From assembly GCF_900142075.1 (NCBI RefSeq), contig NZ_FQZO01000002.1:124001-188000 (forward strand): a DNA stretch of 64,000 bases. The letters are read 5' to 3'. Below are positions 8,965 to 16,210 of this stretch, one piece after another (the stretch's first letter is position 1; each line of letters starts with the position of its first letter). The translations under genes and the position numbers were made by a program. Source of the stretch: Clostridium amylolyticum (GTDB lineage Bacteria > Bacillota > Clostridia > Clostridiales > Clostridiaceae). The notes below the pieces were generated by a model that worked only from the letters and a program-made list of their open reading frames with translations, did not search any database and was not told the origin of the DNA.

Positions 8965-8992
8965 CCCTACAAAATACACGATAAATTACGTA
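8965..8992 (+). promoter_or_regulatory. Candidate SigI-dependent promoter of sigI-rsgI
   Basis: ACCCT followed by an A-rich run (CCC at 8965-8967) and CGTA at 8989-8992. The first C of CCC is 24 bases from the C of CGTA, exactly as upstream of the 11868 operon. A C-rich -35 and a CGWA-like -10 are reported for SigI promoters. It lies 22 bases before the sigI ATG, which suits autoregulation. Confidence 0.45.
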
Positions 8993-9013
8993 ATAAATAT
9001 AAGGGGTGATTCC

Positions 9014-9697
9014 ATGGAACAAGATCCTCTTCTCATGACTAATAGAGAGAAATTTATAGAAGAAAATAAAGATTTTATATATAAGATTACCTGCAACGTA
9101 TGTAAAAGGAAACTACAATGGCAAAATGATGACGAATTAAGCATAGCTTTAATAGCTTTTAACAAAGCCTGTGATATCTATAACCAGAATAAAGGTGCTT
9201 TCTTACCCTATGCCAAGGTAATTATAAAAAATGCTTTGATAGATTATTTTAGAAAATCTAAAAATACTCCTCACTTAGCATTTTCAACTGAGGAAGAGGC
9301 TTTTGATTACATAGACAGCAGGAACTCTTTAATAGAATTTGAAAAACAGCAGGAAAATTTAAGAAGAGCAGAAGAAATCTCATATTTTTCTATGGAATTG
9401 TCAAGGTATAAATTAACGCTAGATGACCTTGTTGAAGCTTCTCCTTCTCACCTAGATACTAGAAATACTATTTTAAATATAGCTTTCAGATGTTCAAAGG
9501 AAGAAAGCATACTAAAATATATCATTGAAAAGAAAAAGCTTCCCATTAAAGAGATAATGCTATTTACCTCTATGAGCAGGAAGTTTTTAGAAAAGTGGCG
9601 AAAATATATCTTAGTTTTAATATTAATTTTAAGCAGCGATGATTACCCTTATATAAGGTCATATTTTAATATAAAAGTAGGTGAAAACCATGAATAA
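9014..9697 (+). CDS. sigI: Alternative RNA polymerase sigma factor SigI
   Basis: A 227-residue sigma-70 relative. Region 2 (about residues 10-80) includes ENKDFIYKITCNVCKRKLQWQNDDELSIALIAFNKACDIY and the promoter-melting helix AFLPYAKVIIKNALIDYFRK. The C-terminal region-4-like part (about 115-210) is the divergent SigI type with KLPIKEIMLFTSMSRKFLEKWRKYI. The ATG at 9014 follows AAGGGGTG. The next gene, overlapping by 8 nt, is its membrane anti-sigma factor RsgI. SigI controls heat- or envelope-stress genes in Bacillus, and multiple SigI copies sense polysaccharides in cellulolytic clostridia. Here the RsgI lacks a sugar-binding module, so an envelope signal seems more likely (inference). Confidence 0.9.
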   Translation: MEQDPLLMTNREKFIEENKDFIYKITCNVCKRKLQWQNDDELSIALIAFNKACDIYNQNKGAFLPYAKVIIKNALIDYFRKSKNTPHLAFSTEEEAFDYIDSRNSLIEFEKQQENLRRAEEISYFSMELSRYKLTLDDLVEASPSHLDTRNTILNIAFRCSKEESILKYIIEKKKLPIKEIMLFTSMSRKFLEKWRKYILVLILILSSDDYPYIRSYFNIKVGENHE

Positions 9698-10565
9698 AAC
9701 TGGCTTAGTATTAAAAACTCATAAGAATACTGCCACATTAGTTACAGCTACCGGAGAATTTGTTAAGGTTACTATCTCTAAAAATCCTCCTAACATAGGA
9801 GATACCTACACTGGTGCTGTACAAAAAGAAAAAAGAATCTTAAAGCCCTTTGCTGCCGCTGCAGCTATAGCAATATTTCTTTTATCCAGCGCAGGGGTTT
9901 ATGCCTATTCCGCCCCGGCAGCTACGGTTGAAGTAACAATTAACCCTTCTATAGAACTTAAATTGAACTACTTCAACAAAATAATAAAATCTATACCTCT
10001 TAATGAAGATGGAAGTACTTTATTAAAGAGCATAAATATTAAAAACAAAAACATAGATGAAGCATTAACCTTATTAGTTTCTCAAGCTAAAAAAGATAAT
10101 TTTATTGACGATGCTTATGTAGAGGAAGGCAAAATAATCTCAGTAAAAATATTATCTAAAAATAAAAATCTAAACATTACTAATTTTGAAAAGTATATAG
10201 ATAACAATAAACTAAATACAAACATCGATAATAATGGCAAGAAAGTAAAAAAGCAGTTCCCAAAGGAAGAAACTCCTATTAATAATGAAACTAATAAGAA
10301 GGATAAACCTTCAACTCCTCCAGAAAATGGTAAGGATAAAGAAAATAAAAACAGCACTACAAATAACAGCTCTCAAAATGATAAAGAAAAAAATACGGAA
10401 AATAAATCTAAGGACAATAAAACCAATAATAAAGAAATTAATAAAGATAACAATAATAATAAAAGTAACTATAAAACTAACAATAACAATAATATAAAAA
10501 ATGATAATAGTAATAAGAAAAATATCACTGGCAAAGGACAAGTCCAAAATACCAAGAAAAAATAA
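9690..10565 (+). CDS. rsgI: Membrane anti-sigma-I factor RsgI with disordered tail
   Basis: About 291 residues. The N-terminal RsgI domain (residues 1-52) with TGLVLKTHKNTATLVTATGEFVKV binds SigI in the cytoplasm. One membrane helix follows near 55-75 (AAAAAIAIFLLSSAGVYAYS). A periplasm-facing conserved domain starts at ATVEVTINPSIELKLN (about 78-165). The C-terminal 120 residues are extremely rich in Asn and Lys and look disordered. The ATG at 9690 is chosen because AGGTG lies 6 bases before it; a GTG at 9681 would overlap that site. There is no carbohydrate-binding or glycosidase module. Signalling probably involves processing of the extracellular part, as proposed for relatives. Confidence 0.88.
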   Translation: MNKTGLVLKTHKNTATLVTATGEFVKVTISKNPPNIGDTYTGAVQKEKRILKPFAAAAAIAIFLLSSAGVYAYSAPAATVEVTINPSIELKLNYFNKIIKSIPLNEDGSTLLKSINIKNKNIDEALTLLVSQAKKDNFIDDAYVEEGKIISVKILSKNKNLNITNFEKYIDNNKLNTNIDNNGKKVKKQFPKEETPINNETNKKDKPSTPPENGKDKENKNSTTNNSSQNDKEKNTENKSKDNKTNNKEINKDNNNNKSNYKTNNNNNIKNDNSNKKNITGKGQVQNTKKK

Positions 10566-10576
10566 AGGTAATAAAA

Positions 10577-10823
10577 ATGCACCCCAGAGATAAACAGAGG
10601 CAATTGCTAGATTTGATTTAACACAAATTTAGATACACACACTCTGAGTGGGGTGTATTCAATTTATCTTTATTAAATTTGTAAAGATGAAGAGCATCCA
10701 TAGATTTATTGTTACAATCTATGAATGCTCTTCAATAAGGGTTTATGTTGTGATTTAACTATATTAAGTAATTCTTATCTTCAGATGAAATCTGCTTAAA
10801 AGGAATGCTTGCTCCCTCTGAAG
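10577..10823. other. Cluster of stem-loops between rsgI and the secreted-protein operon
   Basis: This 329-bp gap holds no convincing gene. Three structures are visible. ATGCACCCC (10577-10585) pairs with GGGGTGTAT (10650-10658), one G-U pair, long loop. An 18-bp stem with one mismatch is formed by 10689-10706 and 10716-10733. CTTCAGA (10779-10785) pairs with TCTGAAG (10817-10823). The middle hairpin lacks a T-run. The set could be back-to-back terminators for the convergent genes or a structured RNA. Confidence 0.5.
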
Positions 10824-10894
10824 CTTAGAAGAACTTATATAGGAGTGGTTATCTATAGGATAAATGCACGGGAATTAAATATTTTTATACTTAC

Positions 10895-11536
10895 TTATTC
10901 AGCAATATTAACTAAAGCAAGAGCCGCATCTATATCAGCGTTTAGCTGCTTAAGAGCATCTAATCTAGCTTGAAGCTTTGCTATAACTTTATCTAAGGAT
11001 GCAAGAGCATTATTGAAATCTTTTTTATTTATCTTATCTTGAGTTTCCTCTACATTTTTATTTACATCTTCGGTAGCTTTTACTTCTTCAGTATGAGCTT
11101 TAAAGCTCTCTACTTTTTCTAGTAAAGCTTTTAAGTTTTCTTCTGAGATCTCTTTATTTCCTTCTTTAATATCATTAAGCATCGCTTCTAATTTTACTTT
11201 TTTATCTTGAATTTGTCTCTTAACCTCAATGGTCTCTTGTTTTATAGCCTTCATGGTTTCATGTTTAGCTTTCATAGCTTCCTTAAAGGCAGCGATTTGC
11301 TCTTTCTTTTCATCTCTTTTAATTTCATTAGCTTGTTTCTTTTCTGCACCATTATTTTCTTTTTTAACTTCTTTATCCACTTCATTTTTCTTTTCTTTGA
11401 CATTTTCTTTTTTCTGCTCTGTAACTACTTTTGCCTTACTATTTTCTTGGGATTTTGAGTTTCCTTTAGCATAAGCTGCTGTAGGAACCAATAATACTAC
11501 TGATAAAACTAAAGCTAATAATTTACCTTTTTTCAT
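10895..11536 (-). CDS. Secreted Lys/Glu-rich coiled-coil protein
   Basis: I do not recognise a named family. The 213-residue protein starts with a clear signal peptide (MKKGKLLALVLSVVLLVPTA, cleavage near AYA-KG at residue 24). Residues 25-75 are almost entirely charged (K, E, N, Q) and probably unstructured. Residues 75-210 form long amphipathic helices, ending in a leucine/alanine-rich helix (LARLDALKQL-type spacing). The ATG follows AGGAGG. It lies 17 bp after the lipoprotein gene, so both share the candidate SigI promoter at 11907-11934. The context suggests an extracytoplasmic envelope protein made under SigI control (inference). Confidence 0.7.
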   Translation of the reverse strand: MKKGKLLALVLSVVLLVPTAAYAKGNSKSQENSKAKVVTEQKKENVKEKKNEVDKEVKKENNGAEKKQANEIKRDEKKEQIAAFKEAMKAKHETMKAIKQETIEVKRQIQDKKVKLEAMLNDIKEGNKEISEENLKALLEKVESFKAHTEEVKATEDVNKNVEETQDKINKKDFNNALASLDKVIAKLQARLDALKQLNADIDAALALVNIAE

Positions 11537-11553
11537 GATAATATCCTCCTAAA

Positions 11554-11868
11554 CTAATTGATTGAGCTTAAATCTATATCTTTAATATCATCTAAGGATT
11601 TTAAAGAGCTATTTATACTGTCTATTATAGAATCTAGCTTTTCTTTTTCACTACTATTTACGGGCTTTGAGGTTGTAGATTTTGAACCTTGAGAGCTGTT
11701 ATCCTTAGTTGCTTCTTTGTTCTCAGAAGCTTTAGAACTACTTTCAGATGAAGTAATACTACTGTCACTTTTAGCACTTTGTCCATTACTGTCTATCTTT
11801 CCCTTACTTGTACAACCTGAAAAAGCAAGAATTAAAATAAATGATGTTAATAAAAATAACTTCTTCAT
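11554..11868 (-). CDS. Small Ser-rich lipoprotein
   Basis: A 104-residue protein. It has a lipoprotein signal peptide ending in FSGC (lipobox, Cys19), then about 55 residues dominated by Ser, Lys and Thr, which look like a flexible spacer above the membrane. A short C-terminal helix follows (KEKLDSIIDSINSSLKSLDDI, residues about 76-96). No known domain. First gene of a two-gene operon with the coiled-coil protein; the C-terminal helix resembles the heptad-rich helices of that protein, so the two might interact (inference). A well-formed C-rich / CGTA promoter lies about 40-65 bases upstream. Confidence 0.7.
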   Translation of the reverse strand: MKKLFLLTSFILILAFSGCTSKGKIDSNGQSAKSDSSITSSESSSKASENKEATKDNSSQGSKSTTSKPVNSSEKEKLDSIIDSINSSLKSLDDIKDIDLSSIN

Positions 11869-11906
11869 AGTACCCTTCTTCCCTCTTTTATGTCTTTACT
11901 AATTAA

Positions 11907-11934
11907 TACGGGAAATATAAAACTTTTAAGGGGG
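11907..11934 (-). promoter_or_regulatory. Candidate SigI-dependent promoter of the lipoprotein/coiled-coil operon
   Basis: On the minus strand CACCCCC followed by TTAAAA (C-run at 11934-11930) precedes CGTA (11910-11907). The first C is 24 bases from the C of CGTA, identical to the spacing upstream of sigI at 8965-8992. Reported SigI promoters have a C-rich -35 and a CGWA-like -10. Confidence 0.55.
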
Positions 11935-11975
11935 TGATCTATAGAAATAATTAAAAGAAAAATAAAAGGTAAAGT

Positions 11976-12001
11976 AAAAGAGAGCCCTGGGGCTCTCTTT
12001 T
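11976..12001 (-). terminator. Intrinsic terminator after comB
   Basis: AAAAGAGAGCCC (11976-11987) and its perfect complement (11990-12001) are separated by 2 bases. It lies about 40 bases beyond the comB stop on the minus strand and gives a short T-run there. It is also T-rich on the plus strand. Confidence 0.8.
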
Positions 12002-12042
12002 TAATTTAAGGAATTTGGAAAGGAACAAAGTTATGTTAATTT

Positions 12043-12759
12043 TTAGAAACTCGCTATTTTAATTTCACCATCTTTAAATTCTGGAACTATAGAAATGATG
12101 TCTTTTTTTGTACAGTAAGTTAAATCCTCTTCTAACTGTAAGGATTTTAATACGCTGAAATGTCTTGCATTTTTAATAAAGCTTACTATATCTTTATTGT
12201 TTTCATATATATATTTAGCAGTAAAAGCTATATCGGACAAAGCATTCTCCTTATTTGTGCTTAGAAGGCTTATCATATAGCCTGCACAAATAAAATCATC
12301 CATAGAAAACTCACCATAAGTGCCTGCATTTACAAAAACCACATCCTTATCCAGGGTTTTAAGTGCTTCTGTTACTGCTTTGGCATTTAGCATGGAGCCT
12401 ATAAAAATCCTATTGGCTTTAGAAGCTCCTTGTATGGCTCTTGTGCCATTGGTGGTGGTAATAACTACAATTTTGTTCTTAACCTTATCACTGGTATATT
12501 CTAAAGGTGAATTGGAAAAATCAAAACCTTCTATCTTTAAGGCTCTTCTTTCTCCCCCTAAAAGGCATGGCTCTACATTATTCTTACGATAATCAAAAGC
12601 CTCTTCTACCGTAAGAAAAGGTACAACCTTATTACAGCCATTATTTAAGGCTGTGGTTATAACAGAGGTTGCTCTAAGCATGTCAATAACAACCACTATT
12701 TTATTTTCAAGATATTTTTCATTAATATTGTCCGCTGATATTATTATATCTAGCTTCAT
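12043..12759 (-). CDS. comB: 2-phosphosulfolactate phosphatase family protein (ComB)
   Basis: The 238-residue protein matches the ComB family: VVVIDMLRATSVITTALNNGCNKVVPF near residues 22-48, LGGERRALKIEGFDFSNSPLEY in the middle, and TTNGTRAI near 104. ComB is a Mg-dependent phosphatase that releases sulfolactate in coenzyme M synthesis. Clostridia do not make coenzyme M, so the real substrate here is unclear. Its ribosome site lies inside the end of the PucR-type regulator gene and only one base separates the two, so they are cotranscribed with the upstream ABC ATPase. Family call is strong; the role is open. Confidence 0.85.
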   Translation of the reverse strand: MKLDIIISADNINEKYLENKIVVVIDMLRATSVITTALNNGCNKVVPFLTVEEAFDYRKNNVEPCLLGGERRALKIEGFDFSNSPLEYTSDKVKNKIVVITTTNGTRAIQGASKANRIFIGSMLNAKAVTEALKTLDKDVVFVNAGTYGEFSMDDFICAGYMISLLSTNKENALSDIAFTAKYIYENNKDIVSFIKNARHFSVLKSLQLEEDLTYCTKKDIISIVPEFKDGEIKIASF

Positions 12760-12760
12760 A

Positions 12761-13705
12761 TTATCTACTCTCCTTCCATATAAGGAAGGCTATAATAAAT
12801 ATAGCTGCTTGTTTAAAATCTCTAATATCATAGCCTGTATCTTTTGATATTTTATCTAATCTATATATAAGAGTATTTCTATGTATATATAGCTTCTTTG
12901 CAGCCTCACTAATATTCAATCCACATCTTACAAACTCTTCAATGGTATTTATTATGTCCTGATCAAAGGAACTAAACTTACTTTGAAATCTATCTAAAAG
13001 CTCTTTTTTAGCTTTAGGGCTGATATTATATACAGCTTTTTCAAATATCATGCTCTCACTATCAAAAATCTGATCTTTGATATCATATTTTTTACCTATA
13101 ACTAAACATTCCTTAGCATCCTCATAAGCACTTTTAAGGTTACAAGTACCTTTAGGAACATTTGCATAGCTTATGTAACACTTACTAAATAAGTCGGAAG
13201 TTATGGATTCTTTTATACTCTTAGCATGTTCATCCACTTCTTCAAAGCTTCCTATCATAAGGAGACTATCCCTATATATTATAGTAACTGCACTTTCTTC
13301 GTCATACAACTGTTTTAAAGCATTTAGCGCTTCATAAAGGCTTCCTTCTACAGATATTAAAAAAAGGGTAGCCTCTTTTAATAAGAAGGGTAGGGTGTTA
13401 TCTACCACTTCTGTAGCAACACCCGTTCCTTCTAAAATATCAATAATTAACTGTTCTTTAAGATAATAGAGCTCATTATACTTTCTTTCAATAGTATATT
13501 TAAGTAATGATGTACATTTTTCATTTTCAATTTCTGTAATAAGCCTTGCACTCTGCTTTCCAAGGGAGATCTGAGTGGTAATACACTGGGATGCTTTAAT
13601 ACCCTCTAAAGAATTAAACATCTCCATTCCCTCCTGGGAAATCAGATTGAACTTAATACCAGTTTCACTGCTTAATTCCTGCAAAAACCCATTGAAATTG
13701 TACAT
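12761..13705 (-). CDS. PucR/CdaR-type transcriptional regulator
   Basis: About 314 residues. The C-terminal helix-turn-helix (residues about 250-305: CGLNISEAAKKLYIHRNTLIYRLDKISKDTGYDI) is the PucR/CdaR type, which recognises DNA with an HRNTL..RL helix. The N-terminal part, with a GAF-like middle (about 110-230), has no clear sensor signature. The ATG at 13703-13705 is preferred to a TTG one codon earlier because AGGAGG lies 8 bases upstream. It sits between the MsmK-type ATPase and comB with gaps of 15 bp and one base. Probably regulates sugar or sugar-acid use; target unknown. Confidence 0.8.
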   Translation of the reverse strand: MYNFNGFLQELSSETGIKFNLISQEGMEMFNSLEGIKASQCITTQISLGKQSARLITEIENEKCTSLLKYTIERKYNELYYLKEQLIIDILEGTGVATEVVDNTLPFLLKEATLFLISVEGSLYEALNALKQLYDEESAVTIIYRDSLLMIGSFEEVDEHAKSIKESITSDLFSKCYISYANVPKGTCNLKSAYEDAKECLVIGKKYDIKDQIFDSESMIFEKAVYNISPKAKKELLDRFQSKFSSFDQDIINTIEEFVRCGLNISEAAKKLYIHRNTLIYRLDKISKDTGYDIRDFKQAAIFIIAFLIWKESR

Positions 13706-13720
13706 CAATTATTCCTCCTA

Positions 13721-14830
13721 TTATAGTACAGTTAGTTCTGTTTCTTTATCGAATATGTGTAGCTTATCTGTGAAAAGTGCTAATTTAGCTTTATCCCCAG
13801 CTTTTAATGCAGTACTACCATTAACTCTGGAAGTAAGGTTTGATTTACCCTTAGATAGATAAATATAGCTTTCTGCACCCATTAATTCAGTTACTTCAAC
13901 ATCTGCTTCTATTACGGCATTAGGATGCGCTTCAATATACTCAGCTTTTGTAGTTAAGTGTTCTGGTCTTATACCTAGTATAACTTCTTTTCCCACATAG
14001 CCTTTTTCTTTTAATAAAGCTGCTTTATCAGCAGGAACTTCTACAGTGTCATCTCCAAATATTACAAATAGCTTTCCTTCTTTTTCTTCAAGCTTGGAGT
14101 CAACAAAGTTCATTTGTGGACTTCCTATGAAACCTGCAACGAAAAGATTTGTTGGATGTTCGTAAATATTTTGTGGTGAATCCACTTGTTGAATAATACC
14201 ATCTCTCATAACAACTATTCTTGTTCCAAGAGTCATAGCTTCTGTTTGGTCATGGGTAACATATATAAATGTAGTTTGTAATCTTTGATGAAGTTTTGCT
14301 ATTTCAGTTCTCATTTGAACCCTTAGCTTAGCATCAAGGTTAGAAAGAGGTTCGTCCATAAGGAAAACCTTAGGATTTCTAACAATAGCTCTTCCCATAG
14401 CAACCCTTTGTCTTTGTCCACCTGATAGAGCCTTTGGCTTTCTATCAAGTAGGTGTTCTATATCAAGTATTCTTGCAGCTTCTTTAACTTTTCTTTCTAT
14501 TTCGTCCTTTGGAGTTTTTCTTAGTTTTAATCCAAAAGCCATATTGTCATAAACGCTCATATGTGGATAAAGTGCATAGTTTTGGAATACCATTGCTATA
14601 TCTCTATCTTTTGGAGCTACGTCGTTAACTACTTTTTCTCCTATTTGAAGAGTTCCTTCGCTGATTTCTTCTAATCCAGCGATCATTCTTAAAGTTGTAG
14701 ATTTACCGCATCCTGATGGTCCTACAAATACGATAAACTCCTTATCAGATATATCTAAGTTAAAATCCTTTACCGCTGTAACATTACCAGGATATACTTT
14801 ATAAATATGTTCTAATGATAAACTTGCCAT
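13721..14830 (-). CDS. msmK: Multi-sugar ABC transporter ATPase (MsmK/UgpC type)
   Basis: A 369-residue ATPase. Walker A is GPSGCGKST (about residue 38), the signature LSGGQRQRVAMGRA, Walker B VFLMDEPLSNLD, the switch His in VTHDQTEAM. A C-terminal OB-like regulatory domain (about 240-369) includes GIRPEHL, typical of MalK, UgpC and MsmX. Such ATPases often serve several sugar importers. No permease or binding protein is adjacent, which supports a shared role. It heads an operon with the PucR-type regulator and comB. A 15-bp near-palindrome at 14866-14880 lies just upstream. Confidence 0.9.
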   Translation of the reverse strand: MASLSLEHIYKVYPGNVTAVKDFNLDISDKEFIVFVGPSGCGKSTTLRMIAGLEEISEGTLQIGEKVVNDVAPKDRDIAMVFQNYALYPHMSVYDNMAFGLKLRKTPKDEIERKVKEAARILDIEHLLDRKPKALSGGQRQRVAMGRAIVRNPKVFLMDEPLSNLDAKLRVQMRTEIAKLHQRLQTTFIYVTHDQTEAMTLGTRIVVMRDGIIQQVDSPQNIYEHPTNLFVAGFIGSPQMNFVDSKLEEKEGKLFVIFGDDTVEVPADKAALLKEKGYVGKEVILGIRPEHLTTKAEYIEAHPNAVIEADVEVTELMGAESYIYLSKGKSNLTSRVNGSTALKAGDKAKLALFTDKLHIFDKETELTVL

Positions 14831-14865
14831 TTTTAGTTCCTCCCTCGAGTTTATTACACTTATTA

Positions 14866-14880
14866 TTGTAACCGTTTCAA
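14866..14880 (-). promoter_or_regulatory. Cre-like or LacI-type operator upstream of msmK
   Basis: TTGAAAC-G-GTTACAA on the minus strand is a near-perfect palindrome (one mismatch) with the central CGGTTACA look of catabolite-responsive elements. It is one base shorter than the standard cre. A site for CcpA or another LacI-family repressor about 40 bases before msmK is plausible. Confidence 0.4.
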
Positions 14881-14920
14881 GGAAGGTATTCCATACGCAA
14901 AATTCCCAAAGTTATAAGTT

Positions 14921-15853
14921 TTAATTTGTAGAAAAGTACAAACCTTGATACCAATGATTATCTTTAAGGCAATTATCAATAGCATTTAATATTTCCCATT
15001 TATTTAAACTCCACATAGGGCCTATAAGAATATCTCTAGGAGCATCCCCTGTAAGCCTGTGAATCACCATATTCTGTGGAAGAAGGGTTATAGCCTTACA
15101 TATAACATTTATATACTGTTCTCGTGTCATAAACTTCAATCTACCTTTTTTATACAAATTCACCATAGGAGTATCTTCCATAAGATGCAGAAGGTGAAAC
15201 TTTACCCCTTGTATGGGAAGTTTGGATATATACTTTACAGTATTTATCATATCCTCTTCACCTTCTTCTGGCAAGCCAAAAATAGTATGAACCACCACTG
15301 CTATATTCCTCTTATGAAGCTTTTCTACAGCTTTTTCAAAAACCTCAAGGTTATAACCTCTATTTATAAGCTTTGCTGTACTATCTTTGGAAGTTTGGAG
15401 TCCAAGCTCCACCCAAAGATAAACTTTGTTATTTATCTCTTCTAAAAGGTCTAGGACTTCATCTCCCAAACAATCTGGCCTAGTGGCTATGGCTATAGCT
15501 ACTACTCCTTCTTGTTCTATGGCTTCATTATATTTTTTCTTTAAAACCTCTACTGGAGCATAAGTATTGGTATAAGCCTGAAAATAAGCTATGTATTTTC
15601 CTTGCTTCCACTTTTTGTTCATCATATCCTTTATATCATGAAACTGCTTATTTATAGAAAAACATCTTTCCCCTGCAAAATCCCCAGAGCCTCGTTCGCT
15701 ACAAAATATGCATCCTCCATGGCTTATAGTGCCGTCTCTATTGGGGCAACTAAATCCAGCATCCAAAGATATCTTAAATACCTTTTCTCCAAATTTTTCT
15801 CTAAGAAAATAATTAAGGCTTTTATATCTTTTATCCCCCCAGGATTTATCCAT
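14921..15853 (-). CDS. TIGR01212-type radical SAM protein (YhcC-like)
   Basis: About 310 residues. The iron-sulfur cluster Cys residues are Cys36, Cys48 and Cys51, in SCPNRDGTISHGGCIFC; the wide first spacing is characteristic of this subfamily. SAM-barrel motifs follow (YFQAYTNTYAPVE, IATRPDCLGDEVLDLL, WVELGLQT, VVHTIFGLPEEGEEDM). The C-terminus, VIHRLTGDAPRDILIGPMWSLNKWEILNAI, also fits. The ATG at 15853 is chosen; a TTG 33 bases upstream would be needed for the longer reading. Family members are widespread and uncharacterised, sometimes proposed in tRNA modification. The upstream gap is filled by a repeat element. Confidence 0.85.
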   Translation of the reverse strand: MDKSWGDKRYKSLNYFLREKFGEKVFKISLDAGFSCPNRDGTISHGGCIFCSERGSGDFAGERCFSINKQFHDIKDMMNKKWKQGKYIAYFQAYTNTYAPVEVLKKKYNEAIEQEGVVAIAIATRPDCLGDEVLDLLEEINNKVYLWVELGLQTSKDSTAKLINRGYNLEVFEKAVEKLHKRNIAVVVHTIFGLPEEGEEDMINTVKYISKLPIQGVKFHLLHLMEDTPMVNLYKKGRLKFMTREQYINVICKAITLLPQNMVIHRLTGDAPRDILIGPMWSLNKWEILNAIDNCLKDNHWYQGLYFSTN

Positions 15854-15888
15854 ATAAATTAAATTCCTTTCAATTAAAATAGGCAAGA

Positions 15889-16203
15889 GCTAAGAAAATA
15901 GGTAAAAGGTAAGAGGTAAGAAGTAAGAGTTAAGGATAAAACTCATAGAGTTTTTTTATAATTGAGTTTATCAACTAATCTGTGTAAGTTTTTTGTTCTT
16001 TTGTTTACCCATGAAGATTTATCACCGGTATTGCTGTATTTTAGAGTTTATAATTAGTTATAATTCTTAACTATTCCTTCTTACCTTATATCTCTTACTT
16101 TTATCTTTTATCTTTTATCTTTTATCTTTTATCTCTTATCTTTTATCTCTTACCTCTTACTTATTACTTATTACTTCTTATCTCTTACTTCTTACCTCTT
16201 ACA
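15889..16203. repeat. Heptamer-ended inverted-repeat element A1
   Basis: The left end (15889-15935) is a run of 7-bp words of the TAAGARG/GTAAGAA kind. Next is a core with hairpin AAAACTCATAGAGTTTT (about 15939-15956). The right end (16075-16203) is a much longer inverted run (TCTTACT and TATCTTT words, strict 7-bp period). The left end plus hairpin is nearly identical to element A2 at 43585. It fills the space between two same-strand genes and encodes nothing. Confidence 0.8.
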
Positions 16204-16210
16204 TTATATA

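Noticed and set aside
10285..10547. Frames in both strands over the rsgI tail
   Set aside because: They arise from the AAT/AAA-rich codons of the Asn/Lys tail and have no start signals.
16075..16203. Possible CRISPR array at the TATCTTT/TCTTACT run
   Set aside because: The period is 7 bases without unique spacers; it is the end of repeat A1.
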